Shown: positions 56,536 through 64,000 of the stretch, one piece after another
How the letters are laid out: every line of letters starts with the position of its first letter
Numbering within the stretch: the stretch's first letter is position 1
Assembly: GCA_028275345.1 (NCBI GenBank)
Contig: JAPWUV010000002.1
Coordinates: 186,001 to 250,000 of the forward strand
Length of the DNA: 64,000 bases
DNA from: a bacterium
Lineage (GTDB): Bacteria; Zhuqueibacterota; Zhuqueibacteria; Oleimicrobiales; Geothermoviventaceae
Reading direction: 5' to 3'
Program-made: the position numbers and the translations under genes
The notes under the pieces: generated by a model
Databases searched by the model: none
Told to the model about the DNA's origin: nothing
What the model saw: only the letters and a program-made list of their open reading frames with translations

Positions 56536-58962
56536 ATGGCGAGTCAGTCCTCAGCTTGGGAGATCCCGCCGGAAAAGCTTCGTTGGCAATGTCCGAAGGA
56601 TCTCTTGCCTTTCGCCACCACAAAGGATCTCCAGCCCATCCGGACGATCGTAGGACAGGAGCGCGCCGTTGCGGCCATCCGGACGGGGCTGGAGATGAAA
56701 AGCCCGGGGTTCAATGTGTTTGTCGCCGGGCCTTCCGGGACCGGGCGGACCACCACCGTACGCCACTTGCTGAGCGAGGTGGCGGCGGGTGGTCCCGTGC
56801 CGGATGATTGGTGTTACGTGCACAATTTCGACAACCCGGATTGCCCAGCGGCCCTGCGACTCCCGGCTGGCAAAGCGCGCGCCTTGCAGCAGGCGATGGA
56901 CCGGTTCATCGCCCGCTTGCGCCGGGATCTGCCGAAGGTATTCACGAGCGAAGTGTACCGCGAACGCCGCAATGCGCTGATCGAGCGTTTCGGCGCGGAG
57001 CAGCGGAAACGGATCAGCGCCTTCGAACAGAAGGCTCGGAAAGAGGGCTTTGTGGTTGTGCAAGTTCAGGTGGGAATCACCACCCGGCCCGATCTGGTCC
57101 CCGTGGTGGAGGAGCGGCCAGTGCCCTTCGAAAAGCTCGAGGCCCTCGCCGTGCAGGGCCAGTTCGATTCCGCCAAGCTGGAAACGCTGCGCGAGAAGTA
57201 TCAATCGTTGATGGTCGAGCTGGGCGAGATCGTGGAGGGAATGCGTCAGACGGAGCGCCAGCTGGCCGAAGCAGTACATGAGCTTGACCGTCAGACGGCC
57301 GAGACGGTCCTGCGGCATCCTCTCGATGAGCTCCGGGCCCGTTTTCCTTACCCACGGGTTCGCGAATTCTTGCAACAGGTGCGATCGCACATCCTCGCCC
57401 ATCTGGATGAGCTGCGATCGGAGGAATCTTCTTCGGGGGCGGAGTCGCTTCACGCAGACCCTCTCAATCTCTGCCGGGTGAATGTGGTCGTCGACAATTC
57501 GGGTCTTACAGGGCCTCCGATTGTCTTCGAAAATCAACCCAGCCACAAGAATCTCTTTGGCACCATCGAACGGGTGGTGGGTCTGTCGGGGGAGTGGCGG
57601 AGCGACTTCACGCACATCCGCGCCGGAAGCTTCGCCAAGGCCAATGGCGGCTACCTTGTCCTACAGGCCAGAGATGTGCTCCTGGAGCCCAACGTCTGGC
57701 CCGCCCTCAAGCGCGCGCTCAAGGCTCGGCAAGTGGAGATTCAGGCGCTCGAGGGTGGGTTTCCCTTCCCGGGTTCCACGCTCAAGCCGGAGCCGATCCC
57801 GTGCGACGTCAAGGTGATCCTGATCGGCGATCGTGAGGTCTATTCCTTGCTCTATCAGCTCGACGATGATTTCAAGAAGGTTTTCAAAGTCAAGGCTGAA
57901 TTCGACGACGTGATGCCCCGTTCTCCGGAGAGCATTGCCCAGTACGCCAGCTTTGTAAAGAAGGTGTGCGAGGACGAGGAGCTTCTCCCCTTCGATCGCG
58001 AGGCTGTGGGCAAGGTGGTCGAGTTCGGCGTGAGGCTGGCGGGCGATCGGGGCAAGATCAGTACTCGCTTCAACGACGTGGCCGATCTGATCCGGGAGTC
58101 TTCCTATTGCGCCGCGCGGGAGAAGGCCAAATTGGTGACCGCCAGCCACGTTCAGATAGCCTGGGATGCCAGGCTCCAGCGATTGCGCTTGCCGGAGGAA
58201 AAGCTCCAGGAGCTCATCCGGGAGGGGCTGATCCTGGTGGACACCGAGGGATGCAGGGTCGGGCAGGTCAATGGGCTGTCGATCCTCGATTTGGGCGATT
58301 ACCGCTTCGGATGGCCTTCGCGCATCACTGCGCAGGTATCCGTCGGACGCGCCGGAGTAATCAACGTGGAGCGCGAAGCCGAGCTCAGCGGCCCCATTCA
58401 CAGCAAAGGCGTTCTGATCATCGCCGGCTACTTGCGTGGACTGTTCGCGCGGGACAAGCCCCTGGCCATGAGCGCGAGCATTTGCTTCGAGCAGCTGTAC
58501 AGCGGCGTGGAGGGGGACAGCGCCTCTTCCGCAGAGGTCTTCGCGCTTCTTTCCGCGCTCGCCGACATCCCCCTGCGCCAGGATCTGGCCGTCACCGGCT
58601 CCGTGAATCAGCTCGGCGAGATCCAGCCGGTGGGCGGAGTGAACGAAAAGATTGAGGGCTTTTTCGACGTCTGCAAGGCAAGGGGACTTACAGGCAGTCA
58701 GGGAGTGATCATCCCGGCTCGGAACATCGAGGATTTGGTCTTGCGCGAGGACGTCGTGGATGCGGTCAGGAGAGGCCAGTTCCGCATCTACGCGATCGCG
58801 ACCGTGGAGGAGGGGATAGAGCTTCTCACCGGCCTCCCGGCGGGGAGGCGTCCCGATGGATCTTTCGAGCCGGACAGCGTTTTCGCGCGCGCAGACGCCC
58901 GGCTCCGCGAGTTCGCCGAGACCGCTCGCCGCTATTCCGGCGAAGGGCTCTTACCCCCGTGA
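56536..58962 (+). CDS. Lon-like ATP-dependent protease (AAA_32/Lon_2 type)
   Basis: 808 residues, ATG with GGGGAGGAAGG upstream. An AAA domain starts near residue 35 (IVGQERAVAAIRTGLEMKSP) with phosphate loop GPSGTGRTTT (Arg where Lys is usual), a long helical insertion follows (about 120-290), then the AAA core with RRVVGLSG-type pattern and GSFAKANGGYLVLQARDVLL, and the C-terminal Lon protease domain. The Ser-Lys dyad is Ser662 (EGDSASSAE) and Lys705 (GGVNEKIEGF), 43 residues apart as in Lon. Soluble, so not the archaeal membrane LonB. It would degrade misfolded cytosolic proteins. Confidence 0.93.
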   Translation: MASQSSAWEIPPEKLRWQCPKDLLPFATTKDLQPIRTIVGQERAVAAIRTGLEMKSPGFNVFVAGPSGTGRTTTVRHLLSEVAAGGPVPDDWCYVHNFDNPDCPAALRLPAGKARALQQAMDRFIARLRRDLPKVFTSEVYRERRNALIERFGAEQRKRISAFEQKARKEGFVVVQVQVGITTRPDLVPVVEERPVPFEKLEALAVQGQFDSAKLETLREKYQSLMVELGEIVEGMRQTERQLAEAVHELDRQTAETVLRHPLDELRARFPYPRVREFLQQVRSHILAHLDELRSEESSSGAESLHADPLNLCRVNVVVDNSGLTGPPIVFENQPSHKNLFGTIERVVGLSGEWRSDFTHIRAGSFAKANGGYLVLQARDVLLEPNVWPALKRALKARQVEIQALEGGFPFPGSTLKPEPIPCDVKVILIGDREVYSLLYQLDDDFKKVFKVKAEFDDVMPRSPESIAQYASFVKKVCEDEELLPFDREAVGKVVEFGVRLAGDRGKISTRFNDVADLIRESSYCAAREKAKLVTASHVQIAWDARLQRLRLPEEKLQELIREGLILVDTEGCRVGQVNGLSILDLGDYRFGWPSRITAQVSVGRAGVINVEREAELSGPIHSKGVLIIAGYLRGLFARDKPLAMSASICFEQLYSGVEGDSASSAEVFALLSALADIPLRQDLAVTGSVNQLGEIQPVGGVNEKIEGFFDVCKARGLTGSQGVIIPARNIEDLVLREDVVDAVRRGQFRIYAIATVEEGIELLTGLPAGRRPDGSFEPDSVFARADARLREFAETARRYSGEGLLPP

Positions 58963-59462
58963 TGAACCTGGCCGCTTGGAACCGTGCCCTTTTCAGTGGG
59001 CCCCTCTCGCGTCCCTCTCGTCCTCGGGATCCACGAACGGTGGCCCGAACAGGAAGGGGAGCTGGCTCAGAAATACCTGCGGCGAGAGGAGGAGACGAAA
59101 GTACTGCTGGAGTTCGTCCTCGCTCAGGTTTACCTCCGGCCAGGAGATCCGCAGAGGTTCGCGCGGGGCGCTCTTTGGAACATGCCGAAACATGGTACGG
59201 GCTCCTACGAATTCGTCTGCGTCAAACCGGACGCATCCCTGTTCGATTCCCGACCACCCGGCGCCCTCTTGAATGCGGGAGGAAGCATGTCTACATAAGT
59301 AGCTGCACGGTCCATGCCGGAGTGGGTTCAATAGAAGTATCGGCTTTCTTCGGCCTAGTCTGAACTTTCGAGCCTGGGAAAATCAGTGGCGGCTGCCATG
59401 CGGGTTGAGCGGACGGGTTTTGCGACCGCAGGACTTGAACGCGAGGCAAGGAGGAATGGCCG
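58963..59462. other. intergenic region with a possible small minus-strand gene
   Basis: 500 bases between the Lon-like gene and the TauE/SafE gene. A candidate small gene (58993-59193, minus) is listed separately. No promoter or terminator was clear. Confidence 0.45.
58993..59193 (-). CDS. possible small soluble protein (66 aa)
   Basis: Minus-strand ATG 59193 with TAGGAG eight bases upstream. Product MFRHVPKSAPREPLRISWPE, NLSEDELQQYFRLLLSPQVF, ending PFVDPEDERDARGAH: a mixed hydrophobic-acidic composition and high-GC third positions like neighbours. The opposite strand also has an open frame, so coding direction is uncertain. No family recognised. Confidence 0.4.
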   Translation of the reverse strand: MFRHVPKSAPREPLRISWPEVNLSEDELQQYFRLLLSPQVFLSQLPFLFGPPFVDPEDERDARGAH

Positions 59463-59828
59463 ATGTCTATCCAGCAGGCACTCGTCGGATTGGTGATCGG
59501 CGTGGTGGGCGGTGTGGTGAGTGGCTTTTTCGGCGTAGGAGGAGCTGTGGTCATCGTCCCCGCGCTTGTGTTCTTCCTCGGGATGGAACAGCATAGGGCG
59601 CAAGGGACTTCCCTGGCGGCGCTCCTCCTTCCTGTCGGCTTCCTGGGGTTTTGGGAGTACTACCGTCGTGGCAACAGCGATCTCCGTCTCGGGTTAGCAA
59701 TCGCCGTCGGGCTATTCTTCGGCGCCTTTGTGGGCGGATACCTGGCGCAGCTTCTTCCGTCTCTGGCGATGCGAAGGGCTTTCGGCGGGTTTCTCATCTT
59801 GGTGGGGATCCGCCTGTTGTGGCTCTAA
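59463..59828 (+). CDS. half-size TauE/SafE family membrane protein
   Basis: 121 residues, ATG with AAGGAGG nine or ten bases upstream. Four hydrophobic segments. The start VIGVVGGVVSGFFGVGGAVV and ALVFFLGMEQHRAQGTSLAA are the TauE/SafE hallmark; GGFLILVGIRLLWL ends it. Full-size family members have about 250 residues built from two such halves, so this is a single-repeat form that would have to dimerise. TauE/SafE proteins export or import sulfur-containing organic anions. Confidence 0.8.
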   Translation: MSIQQALVGLVIGVVGGVVSGFFGVGGAVVIVPALVFFLGMEQHRAQGTSLAALLLPVGFLGFWEYYRRGNSDLRLGLAIAVGLFFGAFVGGYLAQLLPSLAMRRAFGGFLILVGIRLLWL

Positions 59829-60036
59829 AAAGGCCACGGGAGTCGAAATCGCCCAACTTCGAGGGTGAGAGCTGAAGCGACGGTGTCTCCCCGGGCCAGA
59901 GCCCGGAGCCAGGTCTCACGACCGACGGGTGCGGTAAATGACGCGGGAATGGGACCGGGGAGACGAGCTGGCTACCTCGTCAACGCGAGTGAGGGAATTC
60001 AGCCATGTCCAAAGGATTTAGCTCGGGAGGTGCGAA

Positions 60037-62799
60037 TTGACACCGAGAGGCCTTTCCAAGCGGATTGCCGCGACTTTGATCGCGATCGCTGCCTTGTTCT
60101 CGGGACTTGCGGACGCCGCAGGGGCAGCCGAAAGCGCCCGTACGTACTATCTGGCCAATGAGCATTTGGTGTGTGCGGTGACGGTTGCCTCCGGTGGGCT
60201 GGTGGCCGACACCGTTCGGCTCGTCGCGGCGAGAAAGGCGGGAGGCAGCGGTGCTTGCGTCTTCGCGAGCGACGCCGACTTCTTGCTCGAAGTAGTCTGG
60301 ACGGGATGGAAGGCGCCGGGCTTCGTCAACAACGCGGAGAACCCCCTGCAGCTTACTAAGCGGCACTTCCGCTTTGTCAGGGCAGAGGACGAGAAGCTCC
60401 CGTCAGGCGGAAAGCTGCTGAAACTCTCATTCCGGGGCGAGGAGGTGCCCTTCGAGCTGTTGTTGACCTACGCGGTGGGGCCGAAGGAGTTCTTCGTGCG
60501 TCGCACCTTGGCGGTGAGGGACAGTGCGGCGGGTGGCCACTTCTTGAGCTCCATCCACCCCGAGCGCGGCTGGTTCCGTCCCGTCCGGAAGGTGCTCAAG
60601 ACAGGAGGTTTCGGTCAGCCGGTTGCGGCGCTTGGGCCCGCGGGTGGCTTTTTCCTCGGGATGGAATACCCGATTGCGACGAACACGATGAGCCAGAAGG
60701 CTGGCGACTCGGTTTTCGTGGACTGCGAGGTGGAGCTCGGCAAGACGATCGGATCCGCCTGGCTGGAGTCGGAACCGGTGGTCATAGGTTTGAGTCCTGA
60801 CCCCTACGTGGAGCTGGCTTTCTCCCGCTACCTGGACGCCATTCGCGTCGCGCCGGCGACGCCATACCTGCTGTACAACAGCTGGTACGACCTGCGAGCG
60901 CCCGAAATGGTGAAAGACTCCAGCCGCGTGCTCAACGAGCGAAATTGCCTCCGGGCCATTCGGTTGCTCCAGCAGGAGCTGGTGGAGAAGAGGGGCGTGC
61001 GTCTGGATGCGTTCGTGCTCGACGACGGCTGGGACATCTACCGGAGCGATTGGCGATTGAGGCCGGAGGAGTTCCCGAACGGATTTCGCCCTCTGCGGGA
61101 GGAGCTGCGTCGCTCGGGCTCTTGCCTCGGGATCTGGGTGGGACCCATCGGGGGCTATTCCCATCGGGATTGGCGCGTGGGATTCATGAGCGCGGCCGGC
61201 TACGAGACGGTGGGGGATCAGATGTGCGTGGCCGGGCAACGTTACAGCCGCCGATTGCGGGAATTGGTCACGGATTTCGTTCGCGTGGATAGCGTGCTCT
61301 ACTTCAAATGGGATGGGATCCAGTTCAGCTGCAGTCAGCCCGGCCACGGTCATCTCCCCGGCATCTACTCCCGTCGTGCCGTGATGGAAACCGTCATCGA
61401 CCTCTGCCGGAGCGTGCGGGCGGTGAATCCCTCCGTGTTCACCAACGTGACCTCCGGCACCTGGCTTAGCCCGTGGTGGCTCAAGTACACCAACACGATC
61501 TGGATGCAAGGAGCCGACTACGGCTACGCGAATGTGCCATCCATCAGCCGGCGCGATCGCGCGATCACCTACCGCGACTACGTGCTCTACGACGACTTGG
61601 TACGCCAAGGATTCTGGTTCCCCGTGGCCAATCTGATGACCCACGGCATCATCAAGGGACATCTGGAGCTCCTAGGCGACGAGAATGAGCCGCTGGAGAA
61701 GTTCACGGACGATGCCCTCCTCTACGTGGCGCGCGGTCCGGCGATGTGGGAACTGTACATCAGTCCGGATCTGCTGAGCCAGGGAGAATGGGATGCCTTG
61801 GCCGGAGCCATCCACTGGGCCAAGGACCGGTGGCCCCTGCTCAAGGAGACTCGCATGATCGGCGGGGATCCGGGAGCGCGACAGACTTACGCCTACGTGC
61901 ACATCTCCGGGAGACGGGGGATCGTCGCGGCCCGGAACCCGGACATCGAGACGCAACCCCTGTCGGTCCCTCTCTCGGCGGAACTGGGGCTGACGCCGGG
62001 GGCCGACTCGTTGGCCGTCGTCCAAACTTACCCGGTGGTGCGGGGGATCGGGATCTTCCGCGAAGGGGGCTCGGTGGAGCTCCGTCTCTCGGGGTACGAG
62101 ACGGCTGTGTACGAAATCGTCCCGGTGGATTCTCTCCCCTGGCCCGTCTGGACGGGCCTGTACTACACCGTGGACTCGGCTTCTCCAGAGCGGATCGCGC
62201 TGACGCTGCTCGCTGCCGAACCCGGGACAAAACCGGCCCTGCTGAATCCTGCGCGGATCGAAGAACTTCGTTGGGACAACGGGGAAAAAGTGGAGCCGGC
62301 GTCGGTCAAGATCCCGGTGGCTGAGGAAGCGGTTGTCCCGGCCCCCCTGCTGAGCAAGGGCGAGAAGGGGCGTCGCACGCTCACGGCGGATCTGCTCCTG
62401 CCGGCAGAGGCGGAAGAAGCCGTGTTGGCATTCCTGCTGGAGCCCATCGGAGCCTACGCGGGGACGGACGATCCTCGCCCCGTGCTCCGGATTGACGGCC
62501 GCACGGTCCAGCCCGAGGTCGAACAGCAGAAAGGGCATTGGATGTGGCTCAAGGTCCCGCTTCGGCCGGGACGACGACGGGCAGAGCTACAACTCCAGCT
62601 TCCAGATGGTTTGCGCCGGTGGGAGGGCCGGGTGAGTGCGTGGATCGTCGCGTACCAGCGGCCATCCGGAGCCCGAAGGCTGAACGCGTCCATGCGCCAA
62701 GGCGCTAGCTTCTGGCGTTTGCCGCCACGACCTTGGCCCTCCGGCAGGCTGAAGCGCACCGTCAAGCTTGGAGAAGTCCCCGTGCAGTTGCAATGGTAG
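60037..62799 (+). CDS. GH36/clan GH-D-like glycosidase, secreted
   Basis: 920 residues, TTG start with GGGAGG eight bases upstream; signal peptide IAATLIAIAALFSGLADAAG. N-terminal beta domain, then a TIM barrel with AFVLDDGWDIYRSDWRLRPE (the LDDGW segment of alpha-galactosidase-type enzymes), GIWVGPIGGYSH, YFKWDGIQFSCSQPGHGH (nucleophile Asp expected in KWD) and a C-terminal beta part to the end. Fits clan GH-D (GH27/GH36/GH31-like alpha-galactosidases or related). Length is larger than minimal GH36. Secreted oligosaccharide hydrolysis is likely; exact sugar cannot be told. Confidence 0.75.
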   Translation: MTPRGLSKRIAATLIAIAALFSGLADAAGAAESARTYYLANEHLVCAVTVASGGLVADTVRLVAARKAGGSGACVFASDADFLLEVVWTGWKAPGFVNNAENPLQLTKRHFRFVRAEDEKLPSGGKLLKLSFRGEEVPFELLLTYAVGPKEFFVRRTLAVRDSAAGGHFLSSIHPERGWFRPVRKVLKTGGFGQPVAALGPAGGFFLGMEYPIATNTMSQKAGDSVFVDCEVELGKTIGSAWLESEPVVIGLSPDPYVELAFSRYLDAIRVAPATPYLLYNSWYDLRAPEMVKDSSRVLNERNCLRAIRLLQQELVEKRGVRLDAFVLDDGWDIYRSDWRLRPEEFPNGFRPLREELRRSGSCLGIWVGPIGGYSHRDWRVGFMSAAGYETVGDQMCVAGQRYSRRLRELVTDFVRVDSVLYFKWDGIQFSCSQPGHGHLPGIYSRRAVMETVIDLCRSVRAVNPSVFTNVTSGTWLSPWWLKYTNTIWMQGADYGYANVPSISRRDRAITYRDYVLYDDLVRQGFWFPVANLMTHGIIKGHLELLGDENEPLEKFTDDALLYVARGPAMWELYISPDLLSQGEWDALAGAIHWAKDRWPLLKETRMIGGDPGARQTYAYVHISGRRGIVAARNPDIETQPLSVPLSAELGLTPGADSLAVVQTYPVVRGIGIFREGGSVELRLSGYETAVYEIVPVDSLPWPVWTGLYYTVDSASPERIALTLLAAEPGTKPALLNPARIEELRWDNGEKVEPASVKIPVAEEAVVPAPLLSKGEKGRRTLTADLLLPAEAEEAVLAFLLEPIGAYAGTDDPRPVLRIDGRTVQPEVEQQKGHWMWLKVPLRPGRRRAELQLQLPDGLRRWEGRVSAWIVAYQRPSGARRLNASMRQGASFWRLPPRPWPSGRLKRTVKLGEVPVQLQW

Positions 62800-62868
62800 G
62801 CTTCAGACACTACGAAGCGGATCGGCTTGAACGCGGGCACCGAACGGGAGGAGAGCGGAGCAGCGGGA

Positions 62869-63945
62869 ATGGGCGCAACGGTATGGTTCGTGCGAGCCAG
62901 TGTTCAGGAACCTGTGGAGGCCATTGCAGCGAAGATCCGCCGCCTCTTCGAGGCGGCGGAGTTTGGAAAACTGGCGGAACCCGGCGAGCTGGTGGCCATC
63001 AAGATGCATTTTGGCGAGAAGCACAACGATACGCACGTGCAGCCGGAGATGGTTTGGCCCATTGTCCAAAGCTTGATTGCTCGCGGGGCCAAGCCCTTTG
63101 TGACGGACACCAACGTCCTCTACCGCAGCGAGCGAAGCAACGCAGTGGATCACCTCCTGCTGGCCCACAGACACGGGTTCACGCCGGAGAGGGTGGGCGC
63201 ACCGGTCCTGATACTCGACGGGCTTCGCGGAAATCAAGAGTTTGAGATCGAGATCCCTGGCCAGATCTACCGCAAGGTATCGCTGGCTGCAGGTCTGGCG
63301 CTGGTGGACGTTTTGATCACGGTTTCCCACGTGACGGGCCACATTGCCATGGGCCTCGGCGGGACCCTGAAGAACATGGGAATGGGACTTTCCAGCCGAA
63401 TGGGCAAGCTGCGGCAGCACTCGGCGAGCAAGCCGTACGTCGATCAGAAGGCCTGCACCGGATGCTGGGTCTGCATCCGATGGTGTCCGGAGGATGCCAT
63501 CGTCCGAGAAGGACAGGTGGCCTGGATCGATCCGGACAGGTGCATCGGGTGTGGGGAATGCCTGACGGTCTGTCGTTTCGATGCCGTCCGGCACGATTGG
63601 CGAGTTGAGAGCGCCGAATTGCAAAGGCGCGTCGCGGAGCACGCCCTCGGTGCGGCGATCAGCAAGAAGGGCAAACTGGGCTGCTTCAACTTCGTGCTGA
63701 ATGTGACGAAAGACTGCGACTGCCTGGGGCGGAAGCAGGTCCCGGTGGTACCGGATGTGGGGATCTTGGCGTCGACAGATCCCGTCGCAATTGATGCCGC
63801 GGCTCTCGACTTGATCCGCGAGGTCGCCGGTGCCGAATTATTCCGCTTCGCGTACCCGCATCTTGACGGACGCGAGCAGTTACGTCACGCCGAGAAGATC
63901 GGACTGGGCACTCAGAAATACGAACTGGTGGAGATCACGGCGTGA
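62869..63945 (+). CDS. DUF362 protein with two [4Fe-4S] ferredoxin motifs
   Basis: 358 residues from ATG 62869 (GGAG nine bases upstream; frame open to 62827). N-terminal DUF362 domain (VAIKMHFGEKHNDTHVQPEM, VTDTNVLYRSERS, SHVTGHIAMGLGGTLKNMGM). Near residues 195-260 are two clusters CTGCWVCIRWCP and CIGCGECLTVC, each CxxCxxCxxxC-type. The rest includes CDCLGRKQVPVVPDVGILAS and DPVAIDAAALDLI. Family function is unknown; it is a redox protein of the cytosol. It begins 69 bases after the glycosidase but a shared role is not evident. Confidence 0.9.
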   Translation: MGATVWFVRASVQEPVEAIAAKIRRLFEAAEFGKLAEPGELVAIKMHFGEKHNDTHVQPEMVWPIVQSLIARGAKPFVTDTNVLYRSERSNAVDHLLLAHRHGFTPERVGAPVLILDGLRGNQEFEIEIPGQIYRKVSLAAGLALVDVLITVSHVTGHIAMGLGGTLKNMGMGLSSRMGKLRQHSASKPYVDQKACTGCWVCIRWCPEDAIVREGQVAWIDPDRCIGCGECLTVCRFDAVRHDWRVESAELQRRVAEHALGAAISKKGKLGCFNFVLNVTKDCDCLGRKQVPVVPDVGILASTDPVAIDAAALDLIREVAGAELFRFAYPHLDGREQLRHAEKIGLGTQKYELVEITA

Positions 63946-64000
63946 GAGGCCCGTGTGGGCCAAACGGTGATCCGTCCCATTGCCCGCAGGGTCCGATTTG

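Overview
The window looks like chromosomal DNA from an uncultured, GC-rich, Gram-negative bacterium, probably of the Fibrobacteres-Chlorobi-Bacteroidetes (FCB) assemblage (KSB1/Calditrichaeota-like). The evidence is lipoprotein signal peptides with lipoboxes, a TolC-type outer-membrane protein, a beta-barrel protein, and two secreted proteins ending in type IX secretion (Por) C-terminal sorting domains, one with the motif PNPFNPTTTI. Shine-Dalgarno sites are very strong (AAAGGAGGTGA is common) and housekeeping promoters look like ordinary sigma-70. The TrpB2 and chaperone content would fit a thermophile, but that is inference. I see no rRNA, insertion sequence, prophage or CRISPR array. One tRNA (Arg, anticodon TCT) is present.

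Layout. 1-1.3 kb: tail of a radical SAM protein, then a SAM methyltransferase interrupted by a frameshift in a run of nine G. 1.4-7.5 kb (minus): a lipoprotein glycosidase and a pair of M16 peptidases, one catalytic and one lacking the zinc motif. 8.2-15.9 kb: a proteostasis block (two Hsp20, DnaK, GrpE, ClpB and a release-factor-like protein). 15.9-26.7 kb: lipoprotein, sodium:solute symporter with a small membrane partner, M61 peptidase, an Asp-box repeat protein exported by type IX secretion, and phosphoketolase. 27.2-30.2 kb: tRNA-Arg and a degenerate histidine kinase paired with an NtrC-type regulator.

30.4-33.0 kb is the most interesting stretch. A sigma-70 promoter is followed by a 32-codon leader peptide with five Trp codons, overlapping pause/antiterminator/terminator segments, then a ParB/SerK-like gene (possible free-serine kinase) and trpB2. 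TrpB2 enzymes are known to use O-phosphoserine with indole. The arrangement suggests a tryptophan-attenuated operon that makes O-phosphoserine and condenses it with indole.

33.2-42 kb: YbaK-type deacylase, orphan HypE, a periplasmic binding protein plus chemoreceptor behind a sigma-28-like promoter, a second type IX cargo protein, a tandem jelly-roll protein and a TolC-like protein. Upstream of the tolC-like gene are three TGACAAA boxes and a perfect palindrome. 42.4-47.5 kb: two divergent two-component systems. 47.6-51.6 kb: CheW, CheY, CheZ, CheA behind a second sigma-28-like promoter; no flagellar genes lie in the window. 51.9-54.9 kb: three tiny membrane proteins, a second sodium:solute symporter and another small membrane protein. 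55-64 kb: a beta-barrel protein, a Lon-like protease, a half-size TauE/SafE protein, a GH36-like glycosidase and a DUF362 ferredoxin protein.
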